64,000 nucleotides of DNA, from positions 62,001-126,000 of the forward strand of contig NZ_VTOX01000002.1 of the NCBI RefSeq assembly GCF_012184415.1. Direction: 5' to 3'. Numbering within the stretch: position 1 is the stretch's first letter; every line of letters begins with the position of its first letter. The position numbers and the translations under genes were made by a program. The notes below the pieces were generated by a model that saw only the letters and a program-made list of their open reading frames with translations, was not told the DNA's origin and did not search any database. Below are positions 32,138-45,066 of the stretch, piece by piece. This stretch comes from Ramlibacter lithotrophicus. Lineage in GTDB: Bacteria; Pseudomonadota; Gammaproteobacteria; Burkholderiales; Burkholderiaceae_C.

Positions 32138-35100
32138 TCAGAAGGCAGCCGTCTCGAGCGGCTGGACGCTTCCGGTGAACCCCGCGAGGCCTTGGGTGTT
32201 CAGCGGGCGCGTGGCCGCGTAGGCGAAGAGGTCGCCGTGGGTCGCGAACGCCAGGCCGGCGCCTACCTGGTCGACGAAGCTCCGCACGACCTCCGCCGCC
32301 GGTGGGGTCCCGACGATCTGCAGGTAGAGATAGGTCACCAGTTCGGTCGACGACACGCCAGGCGCGTAATGGTCGAGCATCGCCTGCGCCAGGTCGGCCA
32401 TGTTCACCGAGCGATCGGCCTGCGCCGTCCAGCGGCTGAGGTCGGCAATGCCGGGAATCGTGCCGAAGCCGGCGTGCAGCAACGCGGCGGCCTGCCAGCA
32501 GTGCCCGTCCGGCTCGCCCGTGTCGAACGCGAAAAGGCCATCGGCGAGTTGCACGCGTTCGATGCCCACCAGCGTGATCGTGCCGATGGTGGTGGTGGTG
32601 GTGAGCACGCCACCGGCCATGGAATGCGACAGCACGCCGGCGCGCGGGATCTCAAGGATGGCGGTGTCGGTGCCGGCGCCGCCATCGAGCATGTCGTCGC
32701 CGCCCTTGCCGTTGAGGCGGTCGTCGCCGCCGCCGCCCGAGAGCGCGTCGTTCCCGCTGGTGCCGTCCAGCGCGTCGGCGTCGCCGGTGCCGGCGCGGAT
32801 CACGGGCGGCGGCTGCGCATCGCTCCAGCGGATCTCGTTGCCGCTCGCGCTGAAGTCGCTTGCCGCGAAGGCGCCGGTGAGCCGGACCACGACGTCGGCC
32901 CCCGCCGTAGCGTCGGTGCCGATGGACAAGGTGGTGAGCGGACCCGTGGTGTTCACCTGAACCTGGTTCGCCACCAACGACCCGCCGTCGCCCGAGGTCA
33001 CCGCGCCGCCGAAGTTCGCGCCCGCGACCGTGATGCGGTCGCCGCGCGCCCAGTCGAGGATGAAGTCCTCGCCGTTGCCGGATGCGGCGAACTCGAAGAC
33101 ATCGTTGCCGCTGCCCCCGGCCAGCACGTCCCAGGTGGCCGGCGCGCCGGCGAGCGTGTCGTTGCCGCCGCCTGCGTCGAGCTTGACGGGTTCGGCGGCC
33201 GACGCCCGCAGCACGTTGTCTTCGGCTCCGCCCGTGAGCAGCAGCCAGGTCGCGGGTTCGCCGCTGGCGCCGACACGCTGGACGTACACATCGCTCGCGG
33301 AGAACGCAGCGCTCGCGCCGGTCCACGTGGTCACGTAACCGCCGTCAGCCAGGCCGGCAACGTCCGGCAGGGACTGCGGCCCGGCAGTGCCGGCGTTCAC
33401 CCTCGTCTCGCCGCCGACCGGCGCGCCGGCCGCGTCGTAGCGCTGCGCGAATACCTCGGTCCGCGTGAGGTAGGACGGGTCGCTGCCGCTGCCATGCCAG
33501 GTCACGACGTAGCCGCCGTCGGCAAGCGCGGCCAGCGCCGGGACGTAAACGCCCGCCGACCGTCCGTCGACGATCTGCTCCGGCCCGCCCGCCGTGCCCG
33601 CGGTGTCGAAGCGCTGCGCGTGGATGTGGCCGCCATTGCCGTCGCCGTCCTCCCAAACCGCGACCACGCTGCCGTCGGCCAGCGTCACGAGGTCCGGTTT
33701 CGCCGAATTCGGGCTCACCAGCGTCTCGGCGCCGGAGCGGGCGCCGCCGCCGTCGAATCGCTGCAGGTACACCTGCTTGCCGCCGGCGGGCGCAGCGGTC
33801 CAGGCCACCCAATAGCCGCCGTCCGGCAGCGCTGCCAGCGCGAGCTCCGATCCGGTGCCGCCGCCGACGGCCGGGGCTGCGGTGTTGACGCGCGTTTCAC
33901 CGCCGACGGGCGAGCCGGCCGCGTCGTACCGCTGCGCGAAAACGCCGGTGCCGCCACCGTCCGGGCTGGTCCACACGACCACGTAGCCGCCGTCGGCCAG
34001 GCCCTGGATCTCCGGCGTGCGCTGGTCCAGCTCCGTGGTCGTGTTGATGCGGGTTTCGGCGCCGACGCGCCCGCCGCCGGCGTCGAACCGCTGGACATAG
34101 ATGCCGCTCCCGTGGCCGTCTTGTCCGACCCGTCCGGTGTCCTCGACGTCGTACACCTGCCCCTTGTAGCTGGCGAACGGCCCGCTGGACTGCCAGGCCA
34201 CGACCCAGCCGCCGTCGCTCAGGGCCGCGACGGAGGCCCACTGCTGGCGCGCCGTCGTGTACGTATTGACCATGGTTTCGCCACCGACTGCCGTGCCCAT
34301 GGCATCGAAGCGCTGTGCGAACAGGTCGACATACGAGTCGTAAGCGACCGACGCGGACTCCCAGACGACGACGAAGCCGCCGTCGGCCAGCGGCGCGATG
34401 CGCGACCAGCCCTGCGCCCACTCCGTCGTCGTGTTCACCACGGCATCGCCCAGGCCGCCCGTCTGCACGGTCACCGAGCCGTCCGCGGCCCGCACCTGTT
34501 CGATCGAATGCAAGGTGTCGGCGACGCCATCCGCGCCGGTCACATGGAGAACGCGATCGGGCGTCAGCTCCCAGGCCAGCGAGTTGAGGGCTGCATCGGT
34601 GACCGCCGTGTCGATGCCGGCGCCGCCGTCGATCACGTCCGCGCCGCTGCCGCCATGCAGCACGTCGTCGCCGCCGGCGCCGGCGAGCTCGATCGGCCGG
34701 CTGCCCGCGAACCGGATGGTGTTGTCCTGGTCGTCGCCCGCCAGGGACGTGCCGCTGCTCACCGGCGTTCCGCTGGCGTCGAAGCGCATCGCGTACACGC
34801 CGTGCCCGTCGCCGTCCTGCCCTTCGGTGGACCATGAGACGACGAAGCCGCCGTCGTCCAGCGCCACCAACGACGTGGAACCCCTCGACGCGGGCACCGA
34901 GGTGTCGACCAGCACCGGACCGCCCGCGGGCATTCCGGCGGCGTCGAACCGCTGCGCATGCGTCTCCTGCAGCCCGTTCCACAAGCCCGATTGCCACGTC
35001 ACGACGAAGCCGCCGTCGGCGAACACCGCGACGTGCGGTGTGTTCGGGAGCGCGTCGCCAGCCGCATTCACCCGCACCGCGCTGCCCGTGGCCGCGCCGG

Positions 35101-36217
35101 CATCGCCGAACCGCTGGACATAGGCCTCGCCGCCCCGGGCGACGGCGGCGACGAAGCCACCATCGGGATGTGCCGCGAGGTCGACTTCCGGCGACGGATA
35201 GCCGCCCGGCTGAGCGCCGGTGGCGATCTGCGACAGGGCGCCGACGGGCGTGCCGGCCGCGTCGTAGCGCTGGCAATAGACGACCATGTACGTCGAGGCC
35301 GCGTCGTAGGTGGTCCAGCTGAGGAGATGTCCGCCATCAACCAGGCCGATCGCCCGCGGCTGCTCGAAGGCATGCTCCCACTGTGTCTGCGCCAGCACCT
35401 CCCCACCCACCTTGGCGCCCGCAGCGTCGAACCGCTGGGTGTAGAGGTTGCCGTACGGAACGCTCTGGACCCAGATGCCGGTGCCCGGTTGCTCCTGGGT
35501 CGACGGATAGGCGACCGAGTGCCACACCGCGAGGAAGCCGCCATCGCCCAGGGCGACAACCGACGGGTGCGTCTGCTCGCCGGACACGGTGCCGTTGACC
35601 ACCATCGGTTCGCCGACGGGGGCTCCCGTCGGGTCGACCCGGCGAGCGTAGACGTCCGACAGGTTGGCCCTGGTCTCTTCCCAGCTCGAGCCCTCGAAGC
35701 CGGTACTCCAGGTCGCCACGTACCCGCCGCCCGCCAGCGCCGTCACGGCGACGCTGAACACGGCGGACGGCTCGCCGGTGCTGAGCAGGGTCTGCGTTCC
35801 GATCGGTGCGCCGGTCACGCCGTCGTAGCGCTGGCTCCAGACGGAGTGGCCGCCGTATGTGGTGTACCCGCCGGCCGAGGTCGCGGTGTAGGCGGTCCAG
35901 GCCACCACATAGGAGCCGTCGCTCAGCTTGACCGGCCGCGGCCAGTGCTGCTCACCCGCCGTGGTCGTGTTGACGCGGAACTCCGCTCCCGGCGTGATGG
36001 TCCCGTCGCCGAACTGAACCGCCTCGACGCCGTCCAGCGTGTCGGCCCCCTGCGGGCTGGCGATCACCCAGCGGTTCTGCCCGTCCAGGCCGAACGTCGC
36101 GTCGCTGGCCCGCGCCGCGATCTGTGCCGTGTCACGCCCGGTTCCGCCGCGAAACAGGTCGCCCGCACTCGTGCCCACCAGAACGTCGTCGCCGCCCGTG
36201 CCGTGGATCTCGCCCAT
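32138..36217 (-). CDS. large secreted repeat protein with RTX-type calcium motifs and a DUF4214-like end
   Basis: 1359 aa. Begins at once with an RTX-type motif (GTGGDDVLVGTSAGDLFRGG). Then about 14 repeats of 45-60 residues follow the pattern LADGGYVVVW...VYAQRFDAAGxPVGGExxVNT, probably beta-rich propeller-like units; RTX-like blocks interrupt after repeat 7 (GAGGDDVLHGGSGADVIDGG) and after repeat 14 (GGGNDTLAG, GGGGDDRLNGKGGDDMLDGG). The C-terminal 120 residues (DLSRWTAQADRSVNMADLAQAM...YLYLQIVGTPP) look like DUF4214. No N-terminal signal peptide, so type I secretion is expected, but no ABC/HlyD/TolC genes are nearby. Probably a calcium-stabilised adhesin or matrix protein. Confidence 0.85.
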   Translation of the reverse strand: MGEIHGTGGDDVLVGTSAGDLFRGGTGRDTAQIAARASDATFGLDGQNRWVIASPQGADTLDGVEAVQFGDGTITPGAEFRVNTTTAGEQHWPRPVKLSDGSYVVAWTAYTATSAGGYTTYGGHSVWSQRYDGVTGAPIGTQTLLSTGEPSAVFSVAVTALAGGGYVATWSTGFEGSSWEETRANLSDVYARRVDPTGAPVGEPMVVNGTVSGEQTHPSVVALGDGGFLAVWHSVAYPSTQEQPGTGIWVQSVPYGNLYTQRFDAAGAKVGGEVLAQTQWEHAFEQPRAIGLVDGGHLLSWTTYDAASTYMVVYCQRYDAAGTPVGALSQIATGAQPGGYPSPEVDLAAHPDGGFVAAVARGGEAYVQRFGDAGAATGSAVRVNAAGDALPNTPHVAVFADGGFVVTWQSGLWNGLQETHAQRFDAAGMPAGGPVLVDTSVPASRGSTSLVALDDGGFVVSWSTEGQDGDGHGVYAMRFDASGTPVSSGTSLAGDDQDNTIRFAGSRPIELAGAGGDDVLHGGSGADVIDGGAGIDTAVTDAALNSLAWELTPDRVLHVTGADGVADTLHSIEQVRAADGSVTVQTGGLGDAVVNTTTEWAQGWSRIAPLADGGFVVVWESASVAYDSYVDLFAQRFDAMGTAVGGETMVNTYTTARQQWASVAALSDGGWVVAWQSSGPFASYKGQVYDVEDTGRVGQDGHGSGIYVQRFDAGGGRVGAETRINTTTELDQRTPEIQGLADGGYVVVWTSPDGGGTGVFAQRYDAAGSPVGGETRVNTAAPAVGGGTGSELALAALPDGGYWVAWTAAPAGGKQVYLQRFDGGGARSGAETLVSPNSAKPDLVTLADGSVVAVWEDGDGNGGHIHAQRFDTAGTAGGPEQIVDGRSAGVYVPALAALADGGYVVTWHGSGSDPSYLTRTEVFAQRYDAAGAPVGGETRVNAGTAGPQSLPDVAGLADGGYVTTWTGASAAFSASDVYVQRVGASGEPATWLLLTGGAEDNVLRASAAEPVKLDAGGGNDTLAGAPATWDVLAGGSGNDVFEFAASGNGEDFILDWARGDRITVAGANFGGAVTSGDGGSLVANQVQVNTTGPLTTLSIGTDATAGADVVVRLTGAFAASDFSASGNEIRWSDAQPPPVIRAGTGDADALDGTSGNDALSGGGGDDRLNGKGGDDMLDGGAGTDTAILEIPRAGVLSHSMAGGVLTTTTTIGTITLVGIERVQLADGLFAFDTGEPDGHCWQAAALLHAGFGTIPGIADLSRWTAQADRSVNMADLAQAMLDHYAPGVSSTELVTYLYLQIVGTPPAAEVVRSFVDQVGAGLAFATHGDLFAYAATRPLNTQGLAGFTGSVQPLETAAF

Positions 36218-36408
36218 CTTGTTGCCCTTCTCGAGCGTCGTCAGGCCCGGCCCGCCTGCTGCCCGCACCGACTTCGTGCACAGGACCGGCCAACCATCAT
36301 GGAGTGCGGTGCCGCAGGATATGGTCGCGCCGCTGTAAAGACTGCTACGGATTCCAGGACGCACCGGGCGAGCTAGGATGGGGTCTTCCCCAAGGAAGGC
36401 ATGACCAC

Positions 36409-36711
36409 ATGGACGACGAGATCGAAGCGCTGAGGCAGGAGGTGCAGCACCTGATCGCGATGAACACCGCGTCGTTGGTCGCGATCACGTCGCTGGTGGC
36501 GACGCATCCGGACCCGCGGCAGCTCCAGCTGCACCTGGTCTCCGCGCTGGAAGCGGTGCTGGGATCGGAGCGGCTGGCCCGCTGGACCGGCGAGCAGAAG
36601 CGCATCGTGCGGCAGGTGGTGGAGACCTTCCAGCATGTCCAGCCGGCAGCGGCGATCGACCCGCTCGCCACCGCCATGGGCGCCCGCGATCCGCGCAAGC
36701 CGGGGCGCTGA
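36409..36711 (+). CDS. hypothetical 100-aa helical protein
   Basis: Begins MDDEIEALRQEVQHLIAMNTASLVAITSLVATH, a probable helix with a short coiled coil; the middle (LVSALEAVLGSERLARWTGEQKRIVRQVVETF) is also helical. CAAGGAAGG lies about 14 bases upstream. No signal peptide or membrane segment. No family recognised. Divergent from the large repeat protein and 96 bases before ktrB. Confidence 0.65.
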   Translation: MDDEIEALRQEVQHLIAMNTASLVAITSLVATHPDPRQLQLHLVSALEAVLGSERLARWTGEQKRIVRQVVETFQHVQPAAAIDPLATAMGARDPRKPGR

Positions 36712-36807
36712 CCGGCAACCGCGCGGATTCCGGGGTGTTGCTGCCCGAAGCTGTTACGCTTCCACGCCCGGCACTCGCAGCCTCTTCCGGACCGTCCACC
36801 AGCGACC

Positions 36808-38139
36808 ATGGCATCCCGCTTCCGCCACCCGGCCGCCTCGCTCGTGCTGGCGTTTTCGCTTGCCATCTTCGCCGGCACCCTCCTGCTCTGCCTGCCGGCG
36901 GCCCGCGCCGACGGCGCCGGCGCGCCCTTCATGGTGGCCCTGTTCACGGCGACGTCCGCCGTGTGCGTCACCGGCCTCGCGGTGGTGGATACCGGCACCT
37001 ACTGGTCCGGCTTCGGCCAGGGCGTGATCCTCGCGCTCTTCCAGCTCGGCGGATTCGGAATGATGACGTCCGCCACCTTGCTGGGACTGCTGGTGAACCG
37101 TCAGCTGCGGCTGCGCTCGCGGCTGCTGCTGCAGGCGGAAACCCATTCCATCGGGCTGGGCGACGTGAAATCGGTGGCCAGGCTCGTTCTGACCGTGACG
37201 GTCGGCGTGGAACTGTCGGTGACCGCGGTGCTCGCCGCGCGGCTGGCCTGGCGCTACGACCTCGAATGGAGCGATGCGCTCTGGCACGGCTTCTTCCACG
37301 CGGTCTCGGCCTTCAACAACGCCGGCTTTTCCACCTGGGGCGACAGCGTCTCGCGGTTTGTCGCCGATGCGGTGGTGCTGGGGCCGCTGATGGTCGCCAT
37401 CATCGTGGGCGGCGTCGGGTTCCCCGTGCTGCACGAGCTGTGGCAAAGGCGCCACCGCTCCCGGCCGCTGTCGATCCATGCCGCGCTGACCCTGTGGGGC
37501 AGCCTGGCGCTCATCCTTGGCGGAGCGGGCCTGCTCCTGCTGATGGAGCACTCGAATCCGGGCACCCTGCGCGCCCTCGACTGGCCGGCGCGCCTGCTGG
37601 CGGCGCTCTTCACGTCCGTCTCGGCCCGCACGGCGGGTTTCAACGCCGTCGACATCGGCCAGCTCACCGTCGAGTCGCTGAACCTGCACTATCTGCTGAT
37701 GTTCATCGGGGGTGGCAGCGCCGGTACGGCGGGCGGCGTGAAGGTGACCACGTTCTTCGTGCTGCTGCTCATCGTGTGGAGCGAGGTGCGCGGCTATCCC
37801 GACGTGGAGTTCAGGAGCCGCCGGATCTCCGCGCCGGCCCAGCGCCAGGCGCTCACGATCCTCGTGTTGAGTGCCGGAGCCATCGTGGTCGGCACCCTGC
37901 TGATCGTTCCCATGACGCGGCTGCCCTACGAGAAAGTGCTCTTCGAGGTGATTTCCGCCTTTGCCACGGTCGGCCTTTCCACCGGCATCACCGCGGAGCT
38001 GCCCCCCGCCGGACAGCTCGTGCTGGTCGTGCTCATGTTCGCCGGCCGGGTGGGCGTCGTCACGCTGGCAGCAGCGATTGCCCTGAATACGGCGCGCAGG
38101 GCCTACCGCTTTCCAGAGGAGAAGCCAATTGTTGGGTGA
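36808..38139 (+). CDS. ktrB: TrkH/KtrB-type potassium channel subunit
   Basis: 443 aa, the KtrB size rather than the longer TrkH. Four pore loops with the filter glycines can be seen: TSAVCVTGLAVVD, SAFNNAGFST, SARTAGFNAVD and ATVGLSTGITAE. The KtrB gate region follows the third loop (GGGSAGTAGGVKVTTF). About eight membrane helices. Forms a dimer in the inner membrane that takes up potassium (with sodium) under control of a KtrA ring. Its stop overlaps the start of ktrA by 11 bases. Confidence 0.93.
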   Translation: MASRFRHPAASLVLAFSLAIFAGTLLLCLPAARADGAGAPFMVALFTATSAVCVTGLAVVDTGTYWSGFGQGVILALFQLGGFGMMTSATLLGLLVNRQLRLRSRLLLQAETHSIGLGDVKSVARLVLTVTVGVELSVTAVLAARLAWRYDLEWSDALWHGFFHAVSAFNNAGFSTWGDSVSRFVADAVVLGPLMVAIIVGGVGFPVLHELWQRRHRSRPLSIHAALTLWGSLALILGGAGLLLLMEHSNPGTLRALDWPARLLAALFTSVSARTAGFNAVDIGQLTVESLNLHYLLMFIGGGSAGTAGGVKVTTFFVLLLIVWSEVRGYPDVEFRSRRISAPAQRQALTILVLSAGAIVVGTLLIVPMTRLPYEKVLFEVISAFATVGLSTGITAELPPAGQLVLVVLMFAGRVGVVTLAAAIALNTARRAYRFPEEKPIVG

Positions 38140-38797
38140 CAGGAAATCAGACAGCGTGGTCGTCGTGGGACTGGGACGCTTCGGGTCGGGCGTTGCCTCG
38201 TCCCTCAGCGAACTGGGTCACGACGTGCTGGCGATCGACAGCAGCGCCGAAGTCGTGCAGGCGCAGAGCGGGAAGCTTGCCCACGTGGTCCAGGCCGACG
38301 CCACGGACATCGACAGCTTGAAGCAACTCGGGGCCGGGGATTTCAGGCACGCCGTGGTCGGCATCGGGCAGAACCTGGAGGCGAGCGTCCTCACGATCCT
38401 GAACATGAGCCAGATGGGCATCAAGGACATCTGGGCGAAGGCGAACAACCAGCAGCACGGACGCATCGCCGAACGCGTGGGGGCGCACCACGTCGTCTAC
38501 CCGGAGTTCGAGATGGGCGAGCGGGTCGCGCACCTCGTGACCGGGAAGATGATCGACTTCATCGAGTTCGAGGACGGTTTCGCGATCGCCAAGACCAGGA
38601 CCCCGCGCGAGGCGCAGGGCAAGACCTTGTCGGAGTCCGCGGTCCGTTCCAGGCACGGCGTGACCGTGGTCGGGATCAAGCGGCGGCACCAGGATTTCAT
38701 CTACGCGCAGGCGCACACGATGGTCGAGCCGGGTGACTTCCTGATCGTCGCCGGGCCGACGAGTGCCATCGAACGCTTCGCGGCGCGGATGTCGTGA
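38129..38797 (+). CDS. ktrA: KtrA/TrkA-type RCK regulatory subunit
   Basis: 222 aa from a TTG start preceded by GAGGAG at 8 bases. RCK_N Rossmann fold: VVVVGLGRFGSGVASSL (GxGxxG) with an acidic end to strand 2 (DVLAIDSS), and RCK_C at about 140-220. Binds ATP/ADP or NAD and gates KtrB. Overlap with ktrB and the weak start codon suggest coupled translation. Confidence 0.93.
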   Translation: MLGDRKSDSVVVVGLGRFGSGVASSLSELGHDVLAIDSSAEVVQAQSGKLAHVVQADATDIDSLKQLGAGDFRHAVVGIGQNLEASVLTILNMSQMGIKDIWAKANNQQHGRIAERVGAHHVVYPEFEMGERVAHLVTGKMIDFIEFEDGFAIAKTRTPREAQGKTLSESAVRSRHGVTVVGIKRRHQDFIYAQAHTMVEPGDFLIVAGPTSAIERFAARMS

Positions 38798-38812
38798 GCC
38801 GCGCCGGCCGGC

Positions 38813-39952
38813 CTAGGGCTCCGCCGGCTCCGTAGCCGCCATCAGCGGCAGGACGATGGTGAAGGTCGAGCCCTCGCCCGGCGCGCTGCGCAGCTCGATG
38901 CGCCCGCCGTGGGCGCGCACGATCTGGCGCGCGATGAACAGGCCCAGGCCGAGCCCGGGCGCCTGCTTCGCCCCTTCGGCGCGCTCGAACTGCTCGAAGA
39001 TCCGCGCGTGGTGCTCCTGGGCGATGCCCATGCCGTGGTCGGTCACCGCCAGCACGGCGCGGTCGCCGTCCTGCGCCAGCCGCACCTGCACCGGCTTGCC
39101 GCCGCCATAACGGAACGCATTGGTCAGCAGGTTGGAGAGCACCTGTTCGATGCGGAACTCGTCGCATTGCACCGGCAGCTGCGGCGGCGCCTGGAGCGTG
39201 AGCGGCGCGCCGCTGGCGCTCGCCTGTTCGCCGAAGGCGTCGACGACGCGGGCCACGAGGGCGGCCAGATCGCACGGCGCCGGCACCACCGCCAGCCGGC
39301 CGGTGCGCAGGCGCGACACGTCCAGCATGTCGTCGATCAGCCGGATCATGCTGCGGATCTGCCGCTCGTCGCGCTCGACGATCTTGCGCAGCGCCGCCGC
39401 GTCGAAGCGCCCGGCTTCCAGCGCCTTGCGCCGCAGCTGCGCCTGCAGGTACAGCGTGTTGAGCGGCGTGCGCAGCTCGTGCGACACCATCGACATGAAG
39501 TCGTCGCGCATGCGCACCGCGCGCTCGAGTTGCGCGTGCGCCTCCTGCAGCGCGACCCGCTGGCGGCACAGCTCGACGAACACGGTGACCTTGCTGCGCA
39601 CCGTGTGCGGATCCAGCGGCTTGTGCAGGAAGTCGACGGCGCCGGTTTCATAGCCGCGGAAGGCGTAGTTCAGCTCGCGGCCGGCCGCGCTGACCAGGAT
39701 GATCGGGATGCGGCGCGTGCGCTCGGTGCTGCGCATGGTCTCGGCCACCTCGAACCCGCTCATGCCCGGCATCTGCACGTCCAGGATCGCCAGCCCGAAC
39801 TCGTGGTCCAGCATCAGCGACAGCGCCTCCTCGCCCGAGCGGGCGCAGAACACCTCGCGTCCGGCGCCCCGCACCAGCGCCTCCAGGGCGACCAGGTTCT
39901 CCGGCACGTCGTCCACCAGCAGCAGCTTGACCGCGGCCTGGCCCTCGCTCAT
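38813..39952 (-). CDS. receiver-histidine kinase hybrid (REC-HisKA-HATPase)
   Basis: 379 aa. N-terminal receiver with VDD (14-15) and phosphoacceptor D58 (LAILDVQMPGMSG), linker coiled coil, HisKA with H158 ([12 protein letters not shown]) and HATPase_c (NLLTNAFRYGGG, DHGMGI, GLGLGLFIARQIVRAHGG). Soluble. The start overlaps the CheB stop (ATGA). In this architecture the receiver takes phosphate from an upstream kinase and modulates its own kinase domain; it is the last gene of the cassette and its output target is not in the window. Confidence 0.93.
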   Translation of the reverse strand: MSEGQAAVKLLLVDDVPENLVALEALVRGAGREVFCARSGEEALSLMLDHEFGLAILDVQMPGMSGFEVAETMRSTERTRRIPIILVSAAGRELNYAFRGYETGAVDFLHKPLDPHTVRSKVTVFVELCRQRVALQEAHAQLERAVRMRDDFMSMVSHELRTPLNTLYLQAQLRRKALEAGRFDAAALRKIVERDERQIRSMIRLIDDMLDVSRLRTGRLAVVPAPCDLAALVARVVDAFGEQASASGAPLTLQAPPQLPVQCDEFRIEQVLSNLLTNAFRYGGGKPVQVRLAQDGDRAVLAVTDHGMGIAQEHHARIFEQFERAEGAKQAPGLGLGLFIARQIVRAHGGRIELRSAPGEGSTFTIVLPLMAATEPAEP

Positions 39953-40545
39953 CGTTGCCCTCCCAGCCGCTGCAGCAATGCGTGCAGCTGCGCCAGCGGC
40001 AGCACCAGTTGCGGGTCGGCCTGCGCCACCGCCGCATCCGGCATCACCGGATGCCGCGCCTCCTGCGGCGACTGCACGGCCGCCAGCCCGCCGGCCTGGC
40101 GGATGCGCGCGAGGCCGCGCGCCCCGTCGGCGCTGGCGCCCGTGAGCAGGATGCCGCACAGCCGGGCGCCCCAGGCGTCGGCGCAGGACTCCATCAGGAC
40201 GTCGATCGACGGCCGCGAGAAGAGCACCGGCGGCTCGCAGCTGAGCGAGAAGCTGCGGTCCGGCTCGACCAGCAGGTGGTAGCCGCCGGGCGCGAACGAC
40301 ACCCCGCGCGGGACCGGCGCGTGCGCAGCGGCCTCCTGCACGGGCAGCGCCAGGCGCGGCGCGAACACTTCGGCGAGGCGGCTCTCGTGGTGCTCGGGCA
40401 GGTGCAGCACCACCAGGATCGGCAGCGGATACGCCGCCGGCAGACCCTCGAGCAGCGCGAACAGCGCCTCGATGCCGCCGGCCGACGCCCCGACCACCAC
40501 GGCGTCGGCATCCCAGGCGAAGTCGGCGGGCAGTCGGTCGTTCAT
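39949..40545 (-). CDS. CheB-type protein-glutamate methylesterase, catalytic domain only
   Basis: 198 aa with the CheB triad S21 (VGASAGGIEAL), H48 (VLHLPEH) and D140 (LLTGASADGARG). There is no N-terminal receiver domain, so it is not activated by phosphorylation as in chemotaxis CheB. Overlaps cheR-like and kinase genes by 4 bases each. In this kind of cassette it may demethylate a non-MCP target such as the hybrid kinase (inference). Confidence 0.92.
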   Translation of the reverse strand: MNDRLPADFAWDADAVVVGASAGGIEALFALLEGLPAAYPLPILVVLHLPEHHESRLAEVFAPRLALPVQEAAAHAPVPRGVSFAPGGYHLLVEPDRSFSLSCEPPVLFSRPSIDVLMESCADAWGARLCGILLTGASADGARGLARIRQAGGLAAVQSPQEARHPVMPDAAVAQADPQLVLPLAQLHALLQRLGGQR

Positions 40546-41375
40546 GCGATCTCCTGCACCTTGCGGTAGACGCGCTCCGGCCTGGCGACCGGCTCGAAAC
40601 GCTGCGCGTAGGCGGAAAAATCCAGGCTCTCCTTGGTGCCCAGGCCGAGGAAGCCGCGGTTGGCCAGCGACTCGTGGAAGAGCCCGAGGGCCCGGTCCTG
40701 CAGCTGGCGGTTGAAGTAGATCAGCACGTTGCGGCACGAAACGAAGTGGGTTTCGGCAAAGACATTGTCGGTCGCGAGGCTGTGGTCGGCAAAGGTGATG
40801 CTGTCGCGCAAGCGCTTGTCCAGCAGGGCGCCGCCATAGGCGGCCGTGTAGTAGTCGGCGAAGCTGCGCTGCCCGCCGCCCTCCTGGTAGTTGCGGGTGA
40901 AGCCGCGCAGCTGTTCGAGCGGATAGATGCCTTGCCGCGCCTTCTCCAGCGAAGCATGGTTGATGTCGGTGGCGTAGACGATGGCGCGCTCGAGCAGGCC
41001 CTGCTCGTGCAGGAGGATCGCGATCGAATAGGCCTCCTCGCCAGTGCTGCAACCGGCGATCCACACCTTGACCGAAGGATAGGTCTGCAGCACCGGCAGC
41101 ACGTGGCGGCGCAAGGCCAGGAAATAGCGCGGGTCGCGGAACATCTCGCTGACCGGCACGGTGAGGTGCTGCAGCAGCTCGTCCAGCGCCCCCGGCTCGT
41201 GCAGCACCCGCTCCTGCAGCGCCGAGAGCGTGCGCGCGCCCATCTGCTGGCGCGCATGCAGCAGCCGGCGCTTGAGCGAGGCCTGCGAATAGTCGCGAAA
41301 GTCGTGGCCGAAGCGCTGGTACACCGCTTCCACCAGCAGCCGCATCTCGATCGCCTCGACGCTGTCCGCGGCCAT
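40542..41375 (-). CDS. CheR-type protein-glutamate methyltransferase
   Basis: 277 aa: N-terminal CheR domain (LVEAVYQRFGHDFRDYSQASLKRRL) and a SAM-binding domain (VWIAGCSTGEEAYSIAILL, YATDINHASLEKARQGIY, SCRNVLIYFN). Uses S-adenosylmethionine to methylate glutamates. No pentapeptide-binding insert is obvious. Starts 1 base after the big hybrid kinase, so they are one transcript. Confidence 0.93.
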   Translation of the reverse strand: MAADSVEAIEMRLLVEAVYQRFGHDFRDYSQASLKRRLLHARQQMGARTLSALQERVLHEPGALDELLQHLTVPVSEMFRDPRYFLALRRHVLPVLQTYPSVKVWIAGCSTGEEAYSIAILLHEQGLLERAIVYATDINHASLEKARQGIYPLEQLRGFTRNYQEGGGQRSFADYYTAAYGGALLDKRLRDSITFADHSLATDNVFAETHFVSCRNVLIYFNRQLQDRALGLFHESLANRGFLGLGTKESLDFSAYAQRFEPVARPERVYRKVQEIA

Positions 41376-41376
41376 G

Positions 41377-44856
<3,480 letters not shown>

Positions 44857-45066
44857 GGCTTGCGGCGTGATGGCAAACCGACGAGTTTGCAGCAAAGCCG
44901 TCGTCCACCACGCCTTGGGGCGGCACCGGGCTATTGTCGCGTTGGACGCGTGCCACGGCGGCACTGGGGCGGGGCCGGCCGCACGCTCGGCGCGTCGTGG
45001 CCGGCGATGGCGATGCCCGGCGCGCGCGGACTGCGGCGAGGCCGGCAAGGCTGCTACCCTGCCGCC

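Noticed and set aside
32192..34837. 881-codon plus-strand frame
   Set aside because: It mirrors the repeat protein on the minus strand; the periodic Arg/Gly pattern is a reflection of those repeats, with no ribosome site.
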